Source: Azospirillum rugosum (lineage in GTDB: Bacteria; Pseudomonadota; Alphaproteobacteria; Azospirillales; Azospirillaceae). From it: 64,000 nt of DNA. The translations under genes were made by a program, and so were the position numbers. The stretch is from NCBI RefSeq assembly GCF_017876155.1, contig NZ_JAGINP010000001.1:62001-126000 (forward strand), written 5' to 3'. This document shows positions 53,508 through 61,854 of the stretch, in pieces (position 1 is the first letter of the stretch; every line of letters begins with the position of its first letter). The notes beneath the pieces are model-generated. The model ran no database searches, was not told the DNA's origin, and worked only from the letters and a program-made list of their open reading frames with translations.

Positions 53508-54269
53508 TCAGGCCGGCGCCGGGGATTCCAGCACCGCGGCGACGCGGCGCTCGATGTCGGCCATCAGCCGCGCGGTGTCGCGCTCCACGCCGCCCTCGGC
53601 CCATTCGATCCGGCAGCTGCCCGGTGCCAGCGCCGGGTCGCCCGCGACCATCAGCTTGGCGCCGAAGCCGCGCGACCCGATCACCTGGTCGAGATGCTCG
53701 CGCACCAGGTCGACCGTGTCCTCGGCCACGCGCACCACCAGGCGCGGCTCGTCGATCAGGTCGGTCAGGCAGGCGCGCACCACACCCTCCACCTCCGCCA
53801 GGCCGCCGCGGCGGGCCAGCTCCGGCATCAGCTTGCGGACGATGGCCAGCGCGATGTGCACGGGTTGGTCGGACAGGACGCCGCGCGCCGCGTTGTGTTC
53901 GTTGATCAGATGCTGCACGCCGCCGCCGATGGCTTCCAGCGCGTTGGCGATGCGGGCCTGCACGGTGGCCTCGATCTCCACGCGGGCCTTCTCGTAGCCC
54001 TCCGTGCGGCCGGCGTTGCTGCCGTCCACGAAGCCCTTGCCGTAGCCGGCGGACTTGCCGGCCGTCTCGCCCTCGGCGAAGCCCTGGGCGCGGGCGGCGG
54101 CCAGATCCTCCTCGCCGAAGACCGGCGGCGGGGGCGGCGGCGGCTCCTCCGGGATCTCCGGCACGGGCTCCGGCTCGGGCAGGTAGTCGTCCTCGACCTG
54201 GTACTGCCGCGGCGACGGGGCGTCCACGTCGAAGGATTCGTCGAAGAGGAACTTGCGGACGGAACTCAT
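53508..54269 (-). CDS. fliH: FliH/FlbE-like flagellar assembly protein
   Basis: This 253-residue protein matches the FliH role (regulator of FliI ATPase). It has a Pro/Glu-rich lead (about 25-50), an Ala/Gly-rich helical middle with GxxxG-like repeats (about 55-100), and a C-terminal globular part (about 120-245; HIALAIVRKLMPELARRGG, DLVREHLDQVIGSRGF). Position between fliF and fliN equals flbE/fliH of Caulobacter. The spacing to fliF is only 4 bp. Confidence 0.8.
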   Translation of the reverse strand: MSSVRKFLFDESFDVDAPSPRQYQVEDDYLPEPEPVPEIPEEPPPPPPPVFGEEDLAAARAQGFAEGETAGKSAGYGKGFVDGSNAGRTEGYEKARVEIEATVQARIANALEAIGGGVQHLINEHNAARGVLSDQPVHIALAIVRKLMPELARRGGLAEVEGVVRACLTDLIDEPRLVVRVAEDTVDLVREHLDQVIGSRGFGAKLMVAGDPALAPGSCRIEWAEGGVERDTARLMADIERRVAAVLESPAPA

Positions 54270-54273
54270 CGCG

Positions 54274-55983
54274 TCAGCTCTCCTGGTAGAGCCAGTTGCG
54301 CAGGATCGACACCGCTTCCTCCGGGTGCTTCTCCACGATCTCGCCCACCTTGCGCAGCGAGGAGGCGCGGACGCGGCCCTCGACGCGGTTGATGTCGATC
54401 ATCTGCTCCAGTTCCTCGTCGGCCTGGGCGGCCTCCAGCGCCAAGTCCTGGGCCAGCGCGCCGGTCGGGGCGGCCAGGGCCGCGGGCAGGGCGCTCTGGT
54501 CGGACAGCAGGCGGTCCATGTCGTCGTCTTCCTGCTGATCGGCCTTCTCGAAGGCGCGGGTGATCAGCGGGCGGATGACCAGCAGGATGATCAGGACGGC
54601 GACGATCCCGAGCACCACCATCTCGGCGATGCGGAACAGGTCTTCCTTGGTCATGCCCAGGAACAGCTCCTCCGGCTTCTGCATGTCGTCTTCCGGAGTC
54701 CAGAAGCGCATGTTGACGACTTCCAGCGAATCGCCGCGCACCGCGTCGAGGCCGACGGCCGAGCGGACCAGCGCCTTGATGCTCTCCACCTCCTGCTCCG
54801 TCCGCGGCTGGTAGGCGGGCGGGTTGCCGTCCTTGGCCGGGGCGTAGGTGCCGTCCACCAGCACGGCTACCGACAGGCGCCGCACCTGCCCGGTCTCGCG
54901 GACGTGGTTCTTGGTGGTCTTGCTGATCTCGTAGTTGATCGTCTCTTCGTTGCGGCCCTGCTTGTTGTGCGAGATGGGGCCGGCGTTGTTCCCGGACTGC
55001 GCCGTGGGCAGGTTCTGGTCCACGGTGACCGGCGACAGCGGGTCGCGGTCGCTGCTCTCGTTCGATTCGCTGACCGTCTGGGTGGAGCGGACGACCTGGC
55101 TTTCCGGGTCGAAGATTTCCGACTGGGTGGTGATGCGGTCGAAGTCGAGATCCGCCGACACCTCCGCCCGGACCTTGCCGTAGCCGACGGTGCGGCCCAG
55201 CAGATCCTCGATGGTGCGCGCGATGCGGCCCTCGTAGGCGACCTTCTTCTCCTCGGCGGACGCGAGCATGGCGTCGGGGCTGTCGCTGCCGGCGCCGCGC
55301 GACAGCAGCTTGCCCTTGTCGTCGACGATGGAGATGCGGTTGGGGTCGAGGTTCGGGACCGAGGCGGCGATCAGCTGCTGGATCGCCTGGATGTTCTCGC
55401 GCGACAGCTGCGCGCCGGGCCGCAGCTTCAGGAAGACGCTGGCGGTCGCCGGGTTCTGCTGGCGGGCGAACATCTCGCGCTTGGGCAGCACGAGGTGGAC
55501 GCGCGCCTGCTGCACGCCGTTCAGCGTCTGCACCGTGCGCGCCATCTCGCCTTCCAGCGCGCGCAGGTGGTTGATGTTCTGCATGAAGCTGGTGGCGCCG
55601 AAGCCTTCGCCCTTGTCGAACAGCTCATAGCCGATGGATCCGCCCGACGGCAGGCCGGCGGCGGCCATCCGCATGCGGACCGGACCCACCTGGTCGGCCG
55701 GGACGGTGATCTTCGTGCCGGTCTTGTCGACCGTGTAGGGGACCTTCGCCTCGTCCAGCTTCTTGGCGATGGCGGCGGCCTCGCCCTGCTGGAGGTCGGA
55801 GTAGAGAAGCTCCATCTCCGGGGTGGAGAGGCGGGTCATCAGGTAGACGAAGAATCCGATCAGCAGAATCCCCACGCCGCCGATCGCCGCGAGGCGCGCG
55901 GGGCCGAGATTGCGCAAGGTCTGCAAAAGGTTGTTCACGCGTCCACCCCGATCGGATGCCCCGACGTCGGCAAGGAACTCCAT
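54274..55983 (-). CDS. fliF: flagellar MS-ring protein FliF
   Basis: This 569-residue protein forms the MS ring in the inner membrane. Transmembrane helix 1 (about 30-50) is followed by the YscJ-like ring domains (EMELLYSDLQQGEAAAIAKK, RVHLVLPKREMFARQQ), a collar region and a second membrane helix (about 465-485). The C-terminal tail, which binds FliG, ends VEKHPEEAVSILRNWLYQES. It is the first gene of a minus-strand operon down to 44284. A sigma-54-type promoter lies about 40 bp upstream. Confidence 0.96.
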   Translation of the reverse strand: MEFLADVGASDRGGRVNNLLQTLRNLGPARLAAIGGVGILLIGFFVYLMTRLSTPEMELLYSDLQQGEAAAIAKKLDEAKVPYTVDKTGTKITVPADQVGPVRMRMAAAGLPSGGSIGYELFDKGEGFGATSFMQNINHLRALEGEMARTVQTLNGVQQARVHLVLPKREMFARQQNPATASVFLKLRPGAQLSRENIQAIQQLIAASVPNLDPNRISIVDDKGKLLSRGAGSDSPDAMLASAEEKKVAYEGRIARTIEDLLGRTVGYGKVRAEVSADLDFDRITTQSEIFDPESQVVRSTQTVSESNESSDRDPLSPVTVDQNLPTAQSGNNAGPISHNKQGRNEETINYEISKTTKNHVRETGQVRRLSVAVLVDGTYAPAKDGNPPAYQPRTEQEVESIKALVRSAVGLDAVRGDSLEVVNMRFWTPEDDMQKPEELFLGMTKEDLFRIAEMVVLGIVAVLIILLVIRPLITRAFEKADQQEDDDMDRLLSDQSALPAALAAPTGALAQDLALEAAQADEELEQMIDINRVEGRVRASSLRKVGEIVEKHPEEAVSILRNWLYQES

Positions 55984-56021
55984 GGGGAAGTCCTTGATTT
56001 CGCAGGCGCAGCAACTGCGGC

Positions 56022-56038
56022 TGCAAAATCCGCGCCGG
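56022..56038 (-). promoter_or_regulatory. sigma-54 promoter of the fliF operon
   Basis: The minus strand reads CCGGCGCGGATTTTGCA, with GG and GC at exactly 10-base spacing; it differs from the consensus YTGGCACGRNNNTTGCW at two positions. The -12 element is about 40 bp before the fliF ATG. The operon encodes the sigma-54 activator FlbD, so control or autoregulation by FlbD is plausible. Confidence 0.6.
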
Positions 56039-56072
56039 GGTCTACTTCAGCGGGCATGCTGCGTTGTCTTGA

Positions 56073-56087
56073 TGAACAGAGGGTTAA
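56073..56087 (-). promoter_or_regulatory. CtrA-like site upstream of fliF
   Basis: On the minus strand the sequence is TTAACCCTCTGTTCA, that is TTAA-N7-TTCA, the same variant as at 41346-41360. It lies 35 bp upstream of the sigma-54 element and 90 bp before fliF. Confidence 0.45.
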
Positions 56088-56480
56088 TGCGTGGGCAGAT
56101 ATTGCCCAGTCCCCGGCAAAAAATGCCTACCGATGCGGGCCGGCAACGCACGTCCCTTGCGCGGGTGGAGAAGGATTCGGTCCGCTTTCGCCGCAGGCGC
56201 GTGCCCCTTTCGCGCCGGCTATGGGACGATACCGCGGAAATACCCCGAAAGAAAGAATAACATCACCGCTCATTCGGTGTGGTTCCCAGATATCACGGAG
56301 TTTCTGTGGTAGTAAATGACGCAGCAGAGGTTGACTTTGAGGGTGCGACGTCATAGCTGAGTTGCAATTGACGCCGACGTTGTGCCGTTTTAGCCATGGC
56401 ATAAGCGGCACGGGAACTTTCTCGACTCATTCCAGAGTTCCGCCGGCCTTTCGTTCGGCGGTGTCCTGTGGTGCCGGGCC

Positions 56481-57053
56481 GTGCGTCGAGTCGAAACCAA
56501 GCCAACGGTGGGGGATGCTGTGAAAAAACGCGGCCGTGAAAAGAAGGAAGGCCTCAACGAGGTCGATGTGTTCGTCGGGCAGCGCCTGCGCGAACTGCGC
56601 ATGCTGGCCGGTCTCAGCCAGAGCGACGTCGCGTCGGCCCTGGGTTTGACCTTCCAGCAACTGCAGAAGTACGAACGCGGCTTCAACCGGGTGTCGGCCA
56701 GCCGGCTGTTCAAGCTGGCGCAGTTCTTCCGGGTGCCCGTCTCGGTCTTCTTCGAGGGGCTGGAGGAACGCCACGCCGCCCAGGAGGGGGCCGGCGGCGC
56801 GCCGCAGACCGAGGAATCGGAAGGCACGCTGCGCTCTCGCGAGGCGCTGATGCTGGCGCGCTACTTCCAGAACATCCGCGACCCGCAGATCCGCGGCGCG
56901 ATCCGCGAGCTGGCGGAGCGGTGCGCGAACCAGGCCGAGGGCGAGGGCATGCCGGGCATGGGCCCAGGTATGGGTGGCGACGCCGCCATCGGGCAGGCCG
57001 CCGCGCGCAGCCGTCGCGGACGCGGCGCCGGTCACACCGTCGGACAGGCGTGA
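56481..57053 (+). CDS. XRE-family transcription regulator
   Basis: This encodes up to 190 residues with a Cro/CI-type helix-turn-helix (about 30-85 from GTG 56481): VGQRLRELRMLAGLSQSDVA, LGLTFQQLQKYERGFNRVSA, SRLFKLAQFFRVPVSVFFEG. This is the alphaproteobacterial XRE type with a Gln-Gln-Leu-Gln-Lys-Tyr recognition helix. GTG 56520 (MKKRGREKKEG) is an alternative start. A Gly/Met/Arg-rich tail (about 150-190) has no fold. It faces away from the fliF operon across a shared control region and might regulate it, but that is inference. Confidence 0.88.
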   Translation: MRRVETKPTVGDAVKKRGREKKEGLNEVDVFVGQRLRELRMLAGLSQSDVASALGLTFQQLQKYERGFNRVSASRLFKLAQFFRVPVSVFFEGLEERHAAQEGAGGAPQTEESEGTLRSREALMLARYFQNIRDPQIRGAIRELAERCANQAEGEGMPGMGPGMGGDAAIGQAAARSRRGRGAGHTVGQA

Positions 57054-57120
57054 GGCCGCGGCAGGGGGGCCGCGGCGGCGCCCATCGCGTCACCAGGATC
57101 GCGATTGCGCCGCCGGGCCT

Positions 57121-57732
57121 TCAGCGGGAGATGGGATTGCGCCGCTTCCGCGGGCGCGGCGCGGGTTTCGCCGCTGCGGGCGTCGCCAGGTGCTTCACCT
57201 CCTCGTACCGGTCGAGGAACAGGGTGTAGGCGCGTTCGGGACCGACCGGGACGATGGTGTCCGGGTGGGGCGGGGGAAGATGGCCCCAGTCCATCCAGGC
57301 CGCCGGCAGCAGGTCGCGCAGTTCGGTCGCCATGCAGACGAGATCCGCGTGCTTTACCTCCGGCGAGTCGTCCTCGAAGCCGAACCAGCGGCACAGGGCG
57401 CCTTTGACCGGCTGCAACCGTTGCTTGACGTAGCTCCGGTCCAGCAAGACCTTCACCGGCGACGGCCAGTCGCCGAGGAACTCCTCGCTGTCGTGCATGA
57501 GCGCCGAAAAGGCCAGCGGCGGCGGCACGAGGCGCGACACCATCACGGAATGCTCGGCGACGGAATACCACGGCCGCGCGGCGCCGCCCCAGCGGGGCTG
57601 CGAGGCGAGGCACTGGGCGATGTCGGTGATCGGCATGCCCGTCGCGTCCGGCTCCAAGAGATCGAGGATGAAGCCCGACGGCATCAGGATCGCGGTGCGA
57701 CCGTCCGGTCGGTTCAAAAGGTCAAGCTGCAT
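57121..57732 (-). CDS. HD-domain phosphohydrolase
   Basis: This is a 203-residue metal-dependent hydrolase of the HD superfamily, YfbR-like. H61 (SVAEHSVMV), the HD pair H80-D81 (ALMHDSEEFLGDWPSPVK) and a later aspartate (KHADLVCMA) form the metal site. Members dephosphorylate nucleotides such as dNMPs. The C-terminus (about 180-203) is a Lys/Arg/Pro-rich tail. Similar genes occur in phages and next to repair genes; neighbours here give no hint. Confidence 0.88.
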   Translation of the reverse strand: MQLDLLNRPDGRTAILMPSGFILDLLEPDATGMPITDIAQCLASQPRWGGAARPWYSVAEHSVMVSRLVPPPLAFSALMHDSEEFLGDWPSPVKVLLDRSYVKQRLQPVKGALCRWFGFEDDSPEVKHADLVCMATELRDLLPAAWMDWGHLPPPHPDTIVPVGPERAYTLFLDRYEEVKHLATPAAAKPAPRPRKRRNPISR

Positions 57733-57797
57733 TCCACTACCGTAACAATCCCGGCCGGCCGGAATCCAGTGGCGCGACGGGCCGCTCAGCCGACGCT

Positions 57798-59951
57798 TTA
57801 CTGGGAAGGCGGTCCCGCCTCGCTGTCCAGGATCACGCGGCTGGTGGCGTCCACCACGCCCTCCAGCAGCGGCACCAGGGCCGCGACCTTGTCCGGGTCG
57901 GTGTAATGGTCGTTCAGCGCGCGGGCGATGGCGGCCATGCGGGGCGTTCCGAAATTGGCGGCCAGACCGGCCAGCGTGTGGGCGGCCTGCCGCAGGTCGC
58001 GCGGGCGGTTTCCTTGCAGCGACGAGCGGATCGCCGTCAGCTCGCGCATCGCCGTCTCCGGCAGCAGGCGCAGCATGCCGTCCAAGCTTTCGGAGCCCAG
58101 CGCCAGCCTCAGTTCCGACAGCTTCACGCGGTCGACCAGCGGCAGCCGGGCGAACAGGTCCCGCTCCGGAACGGCGTCGGCCTTGCCGGGCACCGGGACC
58201 GCCCGATCGTCGAGCGGCCGGCTGGCCAAGTCGATGATCACGGCGTTCAGATGCTCCCAGTCGATCGGCTTCGTCAGGTAGGCGTCGAGGCCCGCGGCCA
58301 TGTGGCCGTCGCGGTGTTCGGGCAGCGCGTCGGCGGAGATGCCGATGATCGGCAGGCGGGAAGCCGGACCGGTCATCCGGCGTATGGCCCGCGTGGTGGA
58401 GCGGCCGTCCATCACCGGCATCTCCATGTCGAGCAGCACGGCGTCGTAGTCGGCGGCCTGCAGCGCGGCGATCACCGCACGCCCGTCCGCCACCGCGTCG
58501 ATCCGATGCCCGAGCCGGGTTAGCATGGCCGAGATCAGCATGCGGTTGACGTCGTTGTCCTCCCCCAGCAGCAGCCGCAGCGACGCCGCCGGACGTCCGG
58601 CCGCGTCCTCGGCCGACGCGGAGCGCAGGACCAGGGTCTCGGGCAGCGGCCGCGCCAGCGCGTCGGCGGCGGGCGGCGCCTCCGCCGGGCGGGAGCGGAT
58701 GGTGAAGCGGAAAGTCGTCCCGCGGCCGGGAAGGCTGGACACGGCGATGTCGCCGCCCATCGCCTCCACCAGCCGCTTGCAGATGGCCAGACCCAGGCCG
58801 GTGCCGCCGTATTTGCGGCTGGTCGAGGCGTCGGCCTGAATGAAGGCCTCGAACACGCGGGCGCGCTGTTCCTCGGTCATGCCGATGCCGGTGTCGGCGA
58901 CCTCGAACCGCAGGAGCAAGTTCTCGCCGGCGGCCTCATCGGTTCCATCCGGGTCGGGGCGCCAGGCGGCGATTTCGATGCTGCCGCGGTCGGTGAACTT
59001 GATGGCGTTGGAGACGAGGTTGAACAGAACCTGACGCAGCCGCGTCGGGTCGCCGCGCACGTGACGGGGCGTGTCCTCCGCAATGGAGGCGGTCAGCGAC
59101 AGGCCCTTGGCGGCGGCGCGGACGGCGAAAAGCTGCACCACGTCCTCGACCAGCCGGTGCAGGGAGAAGTCGATCTCCTCCATCTCCAGCTGCCCGGCCT
59201 CGATCTTGGAGAAGTCCAGGATGTCGTTCAGGATGGTCAGCAGCGTGTCGGCGGAGGACCGCAGCGTCTTGACGAATCCCTTCTGCGCCTCGCTGAGCGG
59301 CGTTCCCAGAAGCAGGTCGCCCATGCCGATGACCGCGGTCATCGGCGTGCGCAGCTCGTGGCTCATCATGGCCAGGAAGCGCGACTTGGCGCGGCTGGCG
59401 TTCTCGGCGGCGACACGGGCGGCCTCCGCCTCCTCCCGCGCGCGATCCAGGTCCTCGGCCAGCGCGAAGGTTTCGGCGGCGAGTTTGGTCAGCTGCTCCT
59501 GCGCGTCGCGAAGCTCCTGCTCCGACCGGCGGCTCCGCGTCACGTCGATGCAGGTCCCGACGAACCAGCGCAGCCGCCCGTCGGGGTCCGTCACCGGGCG
59601 GATCGACAGCGCGTTCCAAAAGGGGGTGCCGTCCTTCCGGTAGTTGAGAACCTCCACCGACACCGGCTGCCCGGTTTCCAGCGCGGCGCGGATGGCCTCC
59701 ACCGTGGCCGGATCGGTGTCCGGCCCCTGAAGAAGGCGGATGTTGCGGCCGATCAGCTCGTCCTCGGCGTAGCCGGTGATCTCGCGAAAGGCGCGGTTGC
59801 AGTAGACGAGCGGCCGGTCGGGCTGGGCCGGGTCCACCACGGCGATGCCCGACGTCGTCGCCTCCGCCACCTCGGCCAGCACCCCGCCGCACGACGGGTC
59901 GATCAGCCAGTCGCCGGTCTCGGACGGTGGGGGAAAGCGGGACGGGGACAC
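57798..59951 (-). CDS. soluble PAS/LOV-like hybrid histidine kinase with receiver and HPt
   Basis: This 717-residue cytoplasmic kinase contains a PAS domain (about 25-140) with strong LOV resemblance ([21 protein letters not shown] then [26 protein letters not shown]). The photoactive cysteine of the GRNCRFLQ motif is isoleucine here (I71). A coiled coil leads to HisKA (H198, [11 protein letters not shown]), HATPase ([20 protein letters not shown]), a receiver (about 460-580; [11 protein letters not shown]) and an HPt domain ([12 protein letters not shown]). A single-domain receiver gene lies divergently 237 bp away. Confidence 0.92.
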   Translation of the reverse strand: MSPSRFPPPSETGDWLIDPSCGGVLAEVAEATTSGIAVVDPAQPDRPLVYCNRAFREITGYAEDELIGRNIRLLQGPDTDPATVEAIRAALETGQPVSVEVLNYRKDGTPFWNALSIRPVTDPDGRLRWFVGTCIDVTRSRRSEQELRDAQEQLTKLAAETFALAEDLDRAREEAEAARVAAENASRAKSRFLAMMSHELRTPMTAVIGMGDLLLGTPLSEAQKGFVKTLRSSADTLLTILNDILDFSKIEAGQLEMEEIDFSLHRLVEDVVQLFAVRAAAKGLSLTASIAEDTPRHVRGDPTRLRQVLFNLVSNAIKFTDRGSIEIAAWRPDPDGTDEAAGENLLLRFEVADTGIGMTEEQRARVFEAFIQADASTSRKYGGTGLGLAICKRLVEAMGGDIAVSSLPGRGTTFRFTIRSRPAEAPPAADALARPLPETLVLRSASAEDAAGRPAASLRLLLGEDNDVNRMLISAMLTRLGHRIDAVADGRAVIAALQAADYDAVLLDMEMPVMDGRSTTRAIRRMTGPASRLPIIGISADALPEHRDGHMAAGLDAYLTKPIDWEHLNAVIIDLASRPLDDRAVPVPGKADAVPERDLFARLPLVDRVKLSELRLALGSESLDGMLRLLPETAMRELTAIRSSLQGNRPRDLRQAAHTLAGLAANFGTPRMAAIARALNDHYTDPDKVAALVPLLEGVVDATSRVILDSEAGPPSQ

Positions 59952-60188
59952 GGCGGGTCTTCAGGCGGTGGCTTCGGCGTGGTCGCCCACCATAGGCGGT
60001 CATGGTCGTGAATGCCATGTCCAAGACTTCGGAGACGGGCAGCGCCATCGGAAGGTGCGGAAAAAAATAGGTTGTAAATATGAATTCCGTTTCCCCTTTT
60101 GGAGGCTTCTCTATCCGTCGCAGCGGCGTTAACGTGTTTGGCGCGGCGTGATCTGCAACGCCGCTGTGGGCGGAGCGGGGTTCCAGGG

Positions 60189-60623
60189 ATGCTGACCGAC
60201 GGCGCGAACAGTGCTTCTCAAATCAGGGCCATCAACGATCTCGGCGTTCTCCTGGTCGAGGACGACGACTTCACGCGCCGGCTGATGAGCCGGCTTCTCC
60301 ACGATCTGAAGGTGCGCTGCCTGTGGGAGGCGTCGGACGGCATGGCGGCGCTGGAGATCCTGCGCAAGCACGCGGGCGAGGTGGACGTCGCCATCTGCGA
60401 CCTGGAGATGCCGCGGATGAGCGGGCTGGACCTGCTGCACGCGCTGCGCACGGCGACCGGCAACCCGCTGGCCGACCTGCCGGTGGTCGTCCTGACCGCC
60501 CACCGCGAGGCCGACACGGTGAAGCGGGCCATCGCCTACGGCATCTCCGGCTATCTGGTGAAGCCGGTGTCCAAGGCCGACCTGATCAAGCGCCTGAGCT
60601 TCGTGATCCAGAAGGGGCGGTGA
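60189..60623 (+). CDS. single-domain response regulator
   Basis: This is a 144-residue CheY-like receiver without output domain. It shows LLVEDDDFTRRLMSRLL, D71 (ICDLEMPRMSGLDLL), the threonine in VVLTAHRE and the lysine in YLVKPVSKADL. ATG 60189 is chosen because upstream in-frame sequence (to 60099) does not resemble a receiver lead. It is divergent from the PAS/LOV-like hybrid kinase and 120 bp before the cobalamin-binding protein gene. It could shuttle phosphate between the two kinases. Confidence 0.88.
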   Translation: MLTDGANSASQIRAINDLGVLLVEDDDFTRRLMSRLLHDLKVRCLWEASDGMAALEILRKHAGEVDVAICDLEMPRMSGLDLLHALRTATGNPLADLPVVVLTAHREADTVKRAIAYGISGYLVKPVSKADLIKRLSFVIQKGR

Positions 60624-60743
60624 CGATCGCAGCGACCCCGGGCTGGGCAAATTCGGGGATCGTGACGGTGCGGAGGTTGTAAGGTCGGCCGCAATTGCGC
60701 AACTATCGTTCCGAACCGTGATGCAGATCGGAGACGCCGCGCC

Positions 60744-61841
60744 ATGCTGGGGACCATTCAGGCCGGAATGCGCCCCGTCCGTCCACCTCCCAACCCCATC
60801 GCCAGCCGGTGCGACGAGCTGTCCCGCGCCGTGGTCGCCATCCAGTTTGAGCGGTGGCCGGCGCTCTACGCGCGCTACGGCGAGGCGGGCCGCGACAAGT
60901 GCGCCGAGGATTTGCGCTTCCACGTGCTGTATCTGGCGGAGGCCGTCGCGGCGAACAGCCCGGCGCTGTTCCGCGAGTATGTCGGCTGGGTCAAGGTGCT
61001 GTTCGCCAACATCGGGATTCCGGTGGAGGAGCTGGGGGAGAGCCTGGAGATCCTGCGCGATGTGATCGCTGCGCGGGTCGACGGCGCGACGGCGGAGCGG
61101 GTGGAGGCCTGCGTCGCGGCGGCGCTGGACGGGCTGCCGGGCATGGCGGTGGACGTCCCGCGCTTCGTCCGCGACGACGCTCCGCACGGTGATCTCGCGA
61201 AGACCTACCTCGACCGCCTGCTGGCGGGCGACCGGCGCGGCGCGACCGCCTTGGTGCTCGACAGGGTTGAGGGCGGCATGGCCGTCGCCGACGTCTACCT
61301 GGACGTCTTCCAGCCGACGCTGCGCGAGGTCGGGCGGCTGTGGCAGACCGGGGCGATCAGCGTGGCGCACGAGCATTTCGCCACCGCCGCCACCCAGGCC
61401 GTCATGGCCCAGCTCTACCCGCGCATCTTCGCGACTGAGCGCTGCCACCGATCCATGGTCGCCACCTGCGTCAGCGGGGAACTGCACGAGGTTGGCATCC
61501 GCATGGTGGCCGACTTCTTCGAGATGTCCGGGTGGGACACCTATTATCTCGGCGCCAACGCGCCGGCCCGCGCCATCGTGCAGGCGGTGCGTGAGCGGAA
61601 CGCCCACATCCTGGCGGTGTCCGCCACCATCAGCGCCCATGTCGGCACCGTCACGGACCTGATCGCCGCCGTACGGGCGGAATTGGGCGACCGCCCCCTG
61701 CGCATCCTGGTCGGCGGCTATCCGTTCAACCTGGTGCCCGACCTGTGGAAGGCCGTGGGGGCGGACGCCTGCGCCGCGACCGCCGCCGAGGCGGTGACGG
61801 TCGCCGCGGCGCTGGCCGACACCCTGCCGGGCGCGGCGTAA
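60744..61841 (+). CDS. cobalamin-binding, CarH-like sensor protein without DNA-binding domain
   Basis: This 365-residue protein ends in a B12-binding module. The four-helix cap (about 150-230) has the W-x9-EH motif (W200, E210, H211) that contacts adenosylcobalamin in CarH photoreceptors. The Rossmann-like domain (about 238-360) has E246-x-H248-x-x-G251, where H248 is the expected lower cobalt ligand, the SAT segment and VGGYPF. In place of the MerR-type DNA-binding domain of CarH there is a helical N-terminal region (about 20-145; FREYVGWVKVLFANIGIPVE) resembling RsbR-type globin-like sensors. It is followed 13 bp later by a kinase gene. A light or B12 signalling role is inferred. Confidence 0.85.
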   Translation: MLGTIQAGMRPVRPPPNPIASRCDELSRAVVAIQFERWPALYARYGEAGRDKCAEDLRFHVLYLAEAVAANSPALFREYVGWVKVLFANIGIPVEELGESLEILRDVIAARVDGATAERVEACVAAALDGLPGMAVDVPRFVRDDAPHGDLAKTYLDRLLAGDRRGATALVLDRVEGGMAVADVYLDVFQPTLREVGRLWQTGAISVAHEHFATAATQAVMAQLYPRIFATERCHRSMVATCVSGELHEVGIRMVADFFEMSGWDTYYLGANAPARAIVQAVRERNAHILAVSATISAHVGTVTDLIAAVRAELGDRPLRILVGGYPFNLVPDLWKAVGADACAATAAEAVTVAAALADTLPGAA

Positions 61842-61854
61842 GGGGAGAGTGCGG

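Larger units (their letters stand above)
55984..56480. other. 497-bp divergent regulatory region fliF / XRE regulator
   Basis: No gene is supported. The region contains the sigma-54 element and CtrA-like site of fliF (minus), and AT-rich sequence at 56250-56400 with TTGACT (about 56331) and TTGACG (about 56369) boxes that could serve the XRE regulator on the plus strand. No clear -10 element could be chosen. Confidence 0.45.

Noticed and set aside
54253..56319. Plus-strand open frame of 688 codons opposite fliF
   Set aside because: Shadow of fliF; no motif and no RBS.
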